In this document: piece after piece, positions 1 to 4,845 of the stretch
Layout: each line of letters starts with the position of its first letter
How positions within the stretch are numbered: the first letter of the stretch is position 1
NCBI GenBank assembly: GCA_007124535.1
Contig: SLEY01000620.1
Location: forward strand, 1 to 6,641
Direction of reading: 5' to 3'
DNA from: Planctomycetaceae bacterium
GTDB taxonomy: Bacteria; Planctomycetota; Planctomycetia; Pirellulales; Pirellulaceae
Length of the DNA stretch: 6,641 bases
The notes under the pieces: generated by a model
What the model was told of the DNA's origin: nothing
The model's database searches: none
The model's input: the letters and a program-made list of their open reading frames with translations, nothing else
Made by a program: the position numbers and the translations under genes

Positions 1-34
1 AGAATCAAACGGTACATATGGGTCTTTCCTAATC

Positions 35-163
35 CCCCTACACTTAGTCCCCTACACTTAGTCCCCTACACTTAGTCCCCTACACTTAGTCCCCTACACT
101 TAGTCCCCTACACTTAGTCCCCCTACACTTAATCCCTCTACACTTAATCCCTCTACACTTAGT
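35..163 (+). repeat. Tandem minisatellite, 14-15-bp unit, nine copies
   Basis: Six perfect head-to-tail copies of CCCCTACACTTAGT occupy 35-118 at an exact 14-bp pitch. Three degenerate copies at 15-bp pitch follow to 163: one gains a C and ends AAT, and two read CCCTCTACACTTA followed by AT or GT. The invariant core is TACACTTA, beginning at 39, 53, 67, 81, 95, 109, 124, 139 and 154. The perfect copies suggest recent slippage expansion, and the divergent ones look older. The pitch is not a multiple of the DNA helical turn, so successive cores would not face the same side of the helix. The minus strand carries a run of three to five G in every unit. The function is unknown; a VNTR, a protein-binding array or a plain minisatellite are all possible. 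Confidence 0.95.
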
Positions 164-212
164 CCTCCCTCGTAGTCGACCTTCAAACCTCCGGCTGTTT
201 TAGTCGGTTACG

Positions 213-240
213 CTAAGTGTAGGCGACTAAGTGTAAAGGA
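213..240 (-). repeat. Two inverted copies of the array unit
   Basis: CTAAGTGTAG at 213-222 and CTAAGTGTA at 227-235 are reverse complements of the array core CTACACTTAG. They sit exactly 14 bp apart, the same pitch as the perfect part of the direct array. Read on the minus strand they are two further units (TCCTTTACACTTAG, then TCGCCTACACTTAG). The last two direct units (about 133-163) can pair with them as a long imperfect hairpin or cruciform around a loop of roughly 50 bases. TTAGTCG (200-206) and CGACTAA (224-230) form an additional small inverted repeat inside the same stretch. Confidence 0.85.
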
Positions 241-373
241 CCGAGTTACGGGGCCCGGAGGGCCATGCCCCACATGAACTGGAGATTTCCGTGTCAGGCA
301 AGCTCAATCGTACTGCTCAATTGCCAAAACCTTTCGCGTCTTATCTAAGAATCTAGTCGTCTTGTCTCCCAAG

Positions 374-402
374 AAAAAAAAGCGTCAAGCTATTTTTGAT
401 GC
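374..402 (-). terminator. Intrinsic terminator of the small hypothetical gene
   Basis: Read on the minus strand just after the TAA of the 96-codon frame, GCATCAA (402-396), a seven-base loop and TTGACGC (388-382) are followed directly by eight T (381-374). This is the layout of a Rho-independent terminator. The stem has one A-C mismatch on the minus-strand RNA; on the plus strand the same position would be a G-U wobble. The U tract lies only on the minus-strand side. The stem is short and fairly weak, so termination may be partial. Confidence 0.6.
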
Positions 403-408
403 GACGGC

Positions 409-681
409 TTAGCCGGTCCCCGGTGCCGGGATCTCACACAGATCGATCCGGTAATCGCAACCGTGTTCCGTGTCCCGCCGCACCGCATCCCGCCACACCT
501 CGCCCTGCAGAATGAACTCCGGGTTACCGCTCTCCGGACCGACGTTGTCCAACACGATTCGCAGGGCGCTGGCCAGGCGCGGGTCCGTCGCGGGGCAGAC
601 GGTGCCTGTCAGCACCTGCGACTGGTCCGTGTCAGGCAGCAGCAGCGCGATCCGGCTGCCGTTCAGTTGCGACCATTTCAT
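409..681 (-). CDS. Small hypothetical protein, 90 residues
   Basis: I do not recognise the family. The frame is open from a TTG at 699, but I prefer the ATG at 679-681, giving 90 residues beginning MKWSQLNGSRIALLLPDTD; no clear Shine-Dalgarno sequence marks either start. The protein has no signal peptide and no membrane segment. It alternates short hydrophobic stretches (RIALLLP, ALRIVLDN, EFILQGEVW, YRIDLCEI) with polar turns, as in a small beta-rich cytoplasmic domain. It contains a GTVCPATDP segment and two Cys overall. It lies 152 bases downstream of the FemAB-like gene on the same strand, beyond a stem-loop, and is followed by its own terminator, so it may be transcribed separately. Gene-like base use and a proper terminator support it being real. 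Confidence 0.6.
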   Translation of the reverse strand: MKWSQLNGSRIALLLPDTDQSQVLTGTVCPATDPRLASALRIVLDNVGPESGNPEFILQGEVWRDAVRRDTEHGCDYRIDLCEIPAPGTG

Positions 682-786
682 AAGCTTACTCACAGACAAG
701 AGACGATACGGTGAATTTGTTCGGGTGGAACGCGTGGCGCAAGATCACCAACGATGGAAGTGGCTTGCTGCGCCTCCACATAGGTT

Positions 787-823
787 GGGCACATTCCCTA
801 TGATGCGTGTAATGGAATGTCCC
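787..823 (-). terminator. Stem-loop just after the FemAB-like gene
   Basis: GGGCACATTCC (787-797) and GGAATGTCCC (814-823) are inverted copies separated by 16 bases, giving a ten-pair stem with a single bulged base. It begins 10 bases beyond the TAA of the FemAB-like gene on the minus strand, which is where the cassette transcript would end. No U tract follows, so this is not a standard intrinsic terminator. It could be a transcript-end stabilising hairpin, a Rho-assisted stop or an operator for the small gene downstream. Confidence 0.35.
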
Positions 824-833
824 TTGTGGACAC

Positions 834-1979
834 TTACGGGATCCCGCGTACGATCCGCGGGCCGAGCAGATTGGCCAGGGGCACCGGCAGACGCTGCCAG
901 ACACGAATGGCCCGCTGGTACTTGACGTTTTCCGGACGGACGTCCCCAATGGCCCCCCGGCGGACGTAGTATTGCCAGCAGGAAGGTTCCGGTTGGGCGC
1001 CCCACTGCTTCTTGAAGCGGTAGGTTCCCGAGCCCTCACTGCTGCGGCCAAAATCGAACCCCTGCTGGCGGCGCTGAATCGCGCGCTGCAGGAGTTGCCA
1101 GTACAGGAACATGTTGGCGTTCGTCCCGTTGAAGCGCCGCAAGGAACTGGCACTGGGCACTTCGGTCATCCCCCGGCCGTGGACCAGCAGGGCCGCGGCC
1201 ACCGGTTGCCGGCCCAATCGCACCACACAGAATTCGGCCTCGCCGGGGAAATGCCGGAGGATGCTGCGGAACAGCGACCGGCCGTAGACCGGCGTGCCCA
1301 AATCGCGCATGTTGCGGCTGAACACGGCGTAAAAGCCGGGCAACTGCTCCACGCCCCCCCAAGCGACAGTGAAGCCCTGGCCGGCGCCTTTCCGGATCTG
1401 ATTGCGGACCTTGGGTGGAAAGCCCCGCCACAGCGCGTCCGACGTACTCGGCAAAGCCAAGCGCAAATGCCACTTGCTGCAGTTCTTCTCCATCAAAGCC
1501 GGGTGCGCTAACTCGACTTCGTGCCGCAATTCCAGATAACGGACATGCAACTGGTCCGCCAATTGGACCGCGTGATCGACCAACTGCCCGGCCAACTCGG
1601 CATCCGAGGCTTGCACCCCGCCCGCGTTCAAATAGGGTAGACTGACCAGAAACCGCCCGAACACTCGGCTGCGCAGCAAAGCCAGCGGCAGGACACCACA
1701 GACCCGCCCCTCCCGGATCCCTTCCAGTAAATAGGGCCGATGAGCCAAGCCATCGCGGAGCACATTCAGCCAGCGGGGATCGAAACAGCTGGAGCTTGCC
1801 GCCGCATCGAGCCCGGGCTGGACCAACTCCGGGGACCTGTCACGATTCGCGATCAGGAATTCAGGCGGACAAAGCCGCGTCTGCAAAACCGGCCGGGCTT
1901 CCGACCGCGGCACGGGCGAACGAGAAAAAGCGTCGGGCATGAAACAGGAAAAACCGTCGTCAGGTTCGATGCGCCGCAC
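834..1979 (-). CDS. FemAB-family GNAT-fold transferase, exosortase-cluster type
   Basis: A 381-residue protein resembling the FemAB-like family annotated as XrtA/PEP-CTERM system-associated (TIGR03019 type). Landmarks are an N-terminal CFDPRWLNVL region (65-74), a GVLPLALLRSRVFGRFLVSLPYLNAGG core (95-121), a basic PPKVRNQIRKG stretch (188-198), MRDLGTPVYGRSLF (224-237), CVVRLGRQPVAAALLVHGRG (251-270), and the C-terminal GFDFGRSSEGSGTYRFKKQWGA signature split over 307-328. Related FemABX enzymes transfer amino acids from aminoacyl-tRNA to cell-wall precursors. For the exosortase-linked branch the substrate is unknown. There is no signal peptide, so it is probably cytoplasmic. Start: the GTG at 1979 lies 3 bases after the stop of the gene before it and has GAGG at 1992-1995; the ATG at 1940 is an alternative without a ribosome site. 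It is the last gene of the cassette. Confidence 0.85.
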   Translation of the reverse strand: MRRIEPDDGFSCFMPDAFSRSPVPRSEARPVLQTRLCPPEFLIANRDRSPELVQPGLDAAASSSCFDPRWLNVLRDGLAHRPYLLEGIREGRVCGVLPLALLRSRVFGRFLVSLPYLNAGGVQASDAELAGQLVDHAVQLADQLHVRYLELRHEVELAHPALMEKNCSKWHLRLALPSTSDALWRGFPPKVRNQIRKGAGQGFTVAWGGVEQLPGFYAVFSRNMRDLGTPVYGRSLFRSILRHFPGEAEFCVVRLGRQPVAAALLVHGRGMTEVPSASSLRRFNGTNANMFLYWQLLQRAIQRRQQGFDFGRSSEGSGTYRFKKQWGAQPEPSCWQYYVRRGAIGDVRPENVKYQRAIRVWQRLPVPLANLLGPRIVRGIP

Positions 1980-1982
1980 CAG

Positions 1983-3068
1983 CTAAGTACGCCTCTTTCG
2001 AGCAGCACGAAACGCCTTGCGCGTCAGATGACGCAGTAAGAGACCGGGGGGCATCCGAAGCCAATGGGCCCGGAGGTACAGCAACCGCCTGGCCATCGAT
2101 CCCGACCACGATTCGCCATCACCAACTTCGGGCGCCAGCGCCTGGCGTGCCAGAGGATCCATCAGCCAACCCCCAATCCCACCGGAGCGAACGCGGGAGG
2201 CTTGCCGCCGGACCGCTTCGGGAACCGGCGTGTTCAACCAACCGACCGTATAACGCAGAGCATAATGCAAAGGTCCCGTCAATTGCAGTTGCTCCGCTCG
2301 CGGCGCCAGCCGTTCCCAGAATCCCGGTTCGGTCGCTCCAAAATGGCGGAGCATCAAGTCCAGATCGATCAGATCGCGCAGACCTCCCGACAAATCGCTG
2401 TCCTGAAAAAGATGGGCCGCGCAATGCAACCACATGTCTTCCGGAGCCAGCATCCGGTAACCGCTGTCGCCGATCGGCCGCGAGGCCTGAAACAACAGAG
2501 CCGGATCGGGATGAACCCGGCCGGTGGGAGGCAGGATCGTGTGGTGGACATCCAGCACCGTCCCCCGCTCCCGATGCCGTAGCGGCGGCAACTCGTGCAT
2601 CCACGCTCGATAGTAATGATCGTCATACTCGTCCGCGGACAACGGCTCCCATCCCCACTGGCGCAGGAGACGCTCGACTTCGCCCAGCGATTCGCGCGGG
2701 ACCAGCAGATCGACGTCGTCCGCCAGACGCCCTTGAGCCGCCGGCAAATCGGCCGCCACATACGCCGCACCCTTCAACAGCACCCGGGGAATCGTCGTGC
2801 CCGCCAGCGCCCGGCGGATCCGACCTAACTCCCAACCGAGTAGACGATGATGGTGCTGGGCCAGCAGCCTCGCTGCCCGTAACTGCTCGTCGACCCGGAG
2901 CGGCAACCGCTCTGCGATCCCGGCCTTCTCGACAAACTCCCCCACGCGAGGGTGCAATGCGGTCCGGCGGGCGATCCGCAATACCCGTCGCCATTGCTGC
3001 GGAGCGAGGGCAGCCAAGTTCTCCGGCTCCCGGATCGCGTTCAGGAACGGTTCAGCTGCAGGCCCCAC
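1983..3068 (-). CDS. Nucleotidyltransferase family protein (PF14907 type)
   Basis: A 361-residue protein of the uncharacterised nucleotidyltransferase family (PF14907 type, Pol-beta-like fold). The signature LLKGAAYVAADL (97-108) is followed by RLADDVDLLVPRES (114-127), where D118 and D120 form the paired metal-binding acids, and by LDVHHTILPP (172-181), where D173 is the likely third acid. APEDMWLHCAAHLFQD (208-223) and LRDLIDLDLMLRH (230-242) are the helical part typical of the family. The C-terminus is basic. Family members sit beside HprK-related kinases and in some lasso-peptide clusters; whether they transfer AMP to a protein or peptide is unproven. The GTG start overlaps the end of the kinase gene by 17 bases, which implies coupled translation. 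No ATG occurs near the start, and the ribosome site is weak. Confidence 0.85.
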   Translation of the reverse strand: MGPAAEPFLNAIREPENLAALAPQQWRRVLRIARRTALHPRVGEFVEKAGIAERLPLRVDEQLRAARLLAQHHHRLLGWELGRIRRALAGTTIPRVLLKGAAYVAADLPAAQGRLADDVDLLVPRESLGEVERLLRQWGWEPLSADEYDDHYYRAWMHELPPLRHRERGTVLDVHHTILPPTGRVHPDPALLFQASRPIGDSGYRMLAPEDMWLHCAAHLFQDSDLSGGLRDLIDLDLMLRHFGATEPGFWERLAPRAEQLQLTGPLHYALRYTVGWLNTPVPEAVRRQASRVRSGGIGGWLMDPLARQALAPEVGDGESWSGSMARRLLYLRAHWLRMPPGLLLRHLTRKAFRAARKRRT

Positions 3069-3999
3069 CGCTCACCGCCAAATCCGCCATACAGGGATGA
3101 CGCAGACCACCCAAGGTATCCACGGCAGCCCATAAGTCGTCAAAGAGCATCTCGTAGCCCTGACAGTCATCGATCACGCCGGCCAGCACCTCGAAACCCT
3201 GCCGCCCCAAAATGCTGTAATTGAAGGCATTGCCGGCACAGTGCAGCAACGTATCGGCTTTGCCCAAAGGCTGGATCCGACAACCGGCCCCCGGCTGGAA
3301 TTGAGGGAAGACGATCCAGGCGGGTCGAGCGGGATCGTCCATCCGCTGCACACTCGTGGTCGGCGGCAGCAAATGGGCCACACGACCTTTGGGCGTCCGT
3401 GGCCAGACCGGTCCCAAACACGCCTCGGGCGCCATCCGGCGAAGGGCCTCGATCCCCCCGCCTTTCAAGCTCACCGGCCGCGGAACCGGCAACAAACACC
3501 CATCCGACGGCCGAATCACCGCCACCTCGTCCGACAACAATCGCCAACCGTGGTGAATCAAGCCCGCGCACAACGTGCTCTTGCCCGAACCGGCCTCGCC
3601 CGGAAGGATCAACGAACACCCCTCCCGCTCCACCACCGCGGCATGGATCAGCAGATTCTGCGTGGGACGGTGGAACACCGACAGATTCAATGTCCATTCC
3701 AGTAAGGGAACGGCCTGACTCCGCGCGACCCGCCGATAACGCACCGCCCCGTCCGAGAAAATCGATACCCGGCGCCAACCCATCCCCGAAGCCCGGACGC
3801 TGATCTCCGCATCCGGGATTTCTTCGTAATCAAGGACCCCAAAATCCCGGTACAGCCACGCCAAGTGACGGGCCACAAAACGAACCGGTGAACGGACATG
3901 CACCACATAAGGCCCGGTTCGCCATGCGATACCCCCACGGAAGAGGCGAATCAATTCCGCCGATGGCAATTCGCCGAATTTCACGTCGCCGAATTTCAC
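3052..3999 (-). CDS. HprK-related kinase A
   Basis: A 315-residue P-loop kinase distantly related to HPr kinase/phosphorylase, matching the HprK-related kinase A group (TIGR04352 type). The N-terminal half (about 1-110) is a separate domain with no recognised motif. The catalytic half has LIHAAVVE (117-124), the Walker A motif GEAGSGKST (134-142), then HHGWRLLSDEVAVI (149-162), whose D157/E158 take the place of the HprK acidic pair, and PRPVSLK (173-179). All expected catalytic positions appear intact. HprK phosphorylates serine on HPr, and HprK-like kinases in some lasso-peptide clusters phosphorylate the precursor peptide. Here the exported small protein of the same cassette is the most plausible target (inference). 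The start is GTG at 3999, overlapping the TGA of the PqqD-like gene as GTGA; a second in-frame GTG at 3984 is also possible. Confidence 0.9.
   Translation of the reverse strand: MKFGDVKFGELPSAELIRLFRGGIAWRTGPYVVHVRSPVRFVARHLAWLYRDFGVLDYEEIPDAEISVRASGMGWRRVSIFSDGAVRYRRVARSQAVPLLEWTLNLSVFHRPTQNLLIHAAVVEREGCSLILPGEAGSGKSTLCAGLIHHGWRLLSDEVAVIRPSDGCLLPVPRPVSLKGGGIEALRRMAPEACLGPVWPRTPKGRVAHLLPPTTSVQRMDDPARPAWIVFPQFQPGAGCRIQPLGKADTLLHCAGNAFNYSILGRQGFEVLAGVIDDCQGYEMLFDDLWAAVDTLGGLRHPCMADLAVSGGACS
3970..3999 (-). repeat. Duplicated 15-bp start segment of the kinase gene
   Basis: Two adjacent 15-base copies, GTGAAATTCGGCGAC (3999-3985) and GTGAAATTCGGCGAA (3984-3970), differ only at the last base. They encode VKFGD then VKFGE, with the first GTG read as Met if used as the start. 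Each copy supplies a GTG, and only the first forms the GTGA overlap with the stop of the PqqD-like gene. This is an in-frame micro-duplication that leaves two possible start codons 15 bases apart. Confidence 0.9.
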
Positions 4000-4277
4000 G
4001 AGATCGGGTCGATCAGGCCCAGACGGTCCAAACGAGGGAGGAGATCCGCGATCTGACGCTCTAAATCCATCCGAGGTCTATTCGACTCGCCCGCCAAGCG
4101 ACTTGCCAATTGCACCGCGGTCAAGCCATCGTCCTGAAGATGCTTGACCACGTCCCCAGAGAAACGATCCAGCGCATGTGTATCGCCCGAAGCCACGTCA
4201 TAGACGATCTGCAGATCTTCGTCCCAGTCTCTCCAGATCAAATCGGCCCTTCTTGCTCGCCAAGTCGTACGACTCAA
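3996..4277 (-). CDS. PqqD-family peptide chaperone (HPr-rel-A system)
   Basis: A 93-residue PqqD-like protein matching the group annotated as HPr-rel-A system PqqD family (TIGR04353 type). Typical elements are WRARRADLIWRDWDEDLQIVYDVASG (6-31), the THALDRFSGDVVKHLQ stretch (33-48), a polar middle, and a helical tail DLERQIADLLPRLDRLGLI (71-89). PqqD-fold proteins are RiPP recognition elements: they grip the leader of a precursor peptide and present it to the modifying enzyme. The start is TTG at 4277, overlapping the TGA of the small exported-protein gene. A strong GGAGG at 4284-4288, six bases upstream, supports this start despite the rare codon. Its place between a putative precursor and a kinase fits peptide delivery to the kinase. 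Confidence 0.88.
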   Translation of the reverse strand: MSRTTWRARRADLIWRDWDEDLQIVYDVASGDTHALDRFSGDVVKHLQDDGLTAVQLASRLAGESNRPRMDLERQIADLLPRLDRLGLIDPIS

Positions 4278-4525
4278 ATTCCCCCTCCGGGGAACAGATC
4301 GTAGCTCGAACTATCCAGAAATGGGCTCTCACCCTCACCAAGATCCTCAGGAGGAGCTGGCTCGGGCGGGGTGGGTGAGGTGCCGTACTGGTAATAGGCA
4401 CCGGCCTGAGCGTTTGCAGGGCGAGCACGCAACGTAAACAGGGCCGGTGCAGCCGCGGCACCCGCCTGTAGTAAACGGCGGCGTCCCCAAACGCGTTTCT
4501 TCCCGTCGTCCTGCTGGTTAACCAT
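4274..4525 (-). CDS. Small Tat-exported protein, candidate substrate of the cassette
   Basis: An 83-residue protein with no family I can name. The N-terminus is a Tat-like signal: basic KKRVWGRRR (9-17), a moderately hydrophobic LLQAGAAAAPALFTL (18-32), R33 and R35 in the c-region as Tat signals often have, then PANAQA with likely cleavage after A39 or A41. The mature part is about 42-44 residues, starting GAYYQYGTS, with a PTPPEPAPPEDLGEGE stretch, then FLDSSSYD (69-76) and the end FPGGGI. It has seven acidic residues, eight Pro and no Lys, Arg, His or Cys. The start is ATG with GGAG at 4536-4539. It is the first gene after the promoter and is translationally coupled to the PqqD-like gene. 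I infer it is the peptide modified by the kinase; Ser72-74 and the tyrosines are candidate sites. A plain Tat-exported surface protein is the alternative. Confidence 0.75.
   Translation of the reverse strand: MVNQQDDGKKRVWGRRRLLQAGAAAAPALFTLRARPANAQAGAYYQYGTSPTPPEPAPPEDLGEGESPFLDSSSYDLFPGGGI
4284..4288 (-). promoter_or_regulatory. Ribosome binding site that sets the TTG start of the PqqD-like gene
   Basis: GGAGG lies six bases before the TTG at 4277. It is embedded in the last codons (CCC GGA GGG GGA ATT) of the small exported protein, so the ribosome site and the Pro-Gly-Gly-Gly C-terminus share the same bases. It is the strongest Shine-Dalgarno match of the cassette and is the reason I accept the TTG start. 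Confidence 0.8.
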
Positions 4526-4845
4526 AATCGTTCAACTCCGCTACGGTGAAACGCCGGTAAGACCAAGACACACTCGTTCTCGTTGAAGCTTAACGAGCCA
4601 AGCCGTCTTTGTCAAGTCTCCGGCGAAATTGTTCTGGTGGGCAGTTCCAAATCGGCGGTCACGGTCCTGATACCCTCGTGAAGTGGTTTCGCCATTCCTA
4701 CGTTGTTGCGGGTAGATTCCACCATCGTTGGCTGCGGAGTGCCCCCCGGTCCTCGTCCATCGGATGATCCGAAAACCCGAGACCATATCGACTAGCGAGG
4801 ACCCAGCCATGATGCCGAACAGGGTGGCGAACATTCGATTGGGCA
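4526..4845. other. 320-base gap between polysaccharide genes and kinase cassette
   Basis: The right part follows directly after the acyltransferase stop and the left part carries the cassette promoter. An 8-bp inverted repeat (GGTCCTCG at 4748-4755, CGAGGACC at 4796-4803) encloses CGGATGATCCG but has no U tract, so I see no convincing terminator. A minus-strand frame of 101 codons starts with an ATG overlapping the acyltransferase stop as TGATG (4846-4844) and runs to a TAG at 4541. Its first part (MPNRMFATLFGIMAGSSL) is mildly hydrophobic, but there is no ribosome site, the later part looks non-coding, and the promoter lies inside it. I leave it as an unproven frame. Confidence 0.6.
4587..4615 (-). 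promoter_or_regulatory. Sigma70-type promoter for the kinase cassette
   Basis: A perfect TTGACA -35 box (4615-4610), a 17-base spacer and a TAAGCT -10 box (4592-4587) point into the small exported-protein gene. The -10 box matches the consensus at only three of six positions, so strength is uncertain. Transcription would begin near 4580, giving a leader of roughly 55 bases before the ATG at 4525. I see no clear operator or riboswitch in the leader. Confidence 0.65.

Larger units (their letters stand above)
1..408. other. Non-coding left flank with minisatellite
   Basis: I see no credible gene here. The stretch is visibly less GC-rich than the genes to its right. It holds a direct tandem array (35-163), two inverted copies of the same unit (213-240), a short GC hairpin (GGCCC at 252-256, loop GGA, GGGCC at 260-264) and the terminator of the small gene to the right (374-402). 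The only plus-strand reading frame that starts after a purine-rich stretch is a 27-codon frame at 265-348, which I do not believe is a gene. Bases 1-34 and 271-373 show nothing recognisable. The stretch probably marks the end of the gene cluster. Confidence 0.7.

Noticed and set aside
35..163. CRISPR array
   Set aside because: Units are contiguous 14-15-bp tandem copies with no variable spacers, and no cas gene is present.
35..240. Insertion-sequence end or integron attC site
   Set aside because: There is no transposase or integrase frame, no target-site duplication that I can see, and no attC core sequences (GTTRRRY/RYYYAAC) in the expected arrangement.
265..348. 27-codon plus-strand frame after GGAGG
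   Set aside because: The GGAGG is only three bases from the first ATG and is part of a GC hairpin. The product (MPHMNWRFPC and on) has no recognisable feature.
972..1511. Plus-strand open frame of 179 codons
   Set aside because: It is antisense to the FemAB-like gene, whose family motifs are intact on the other strand; the plus product shows no motif.
2147..3100. Long plus-strand open frame of 317 codons
   Set aside because: It is antisense to the nucleotidyltransferase. Its product is a Pro/Arg/Ala-rich string with no domain, as expected from the complementary strand of GC-rich coding DNA.
4748..4803. Possible terminator after the acyltransferase
   Set aside because: The inverted repeat has only eight pairs around a 40-base loop and no U tract on either strand.
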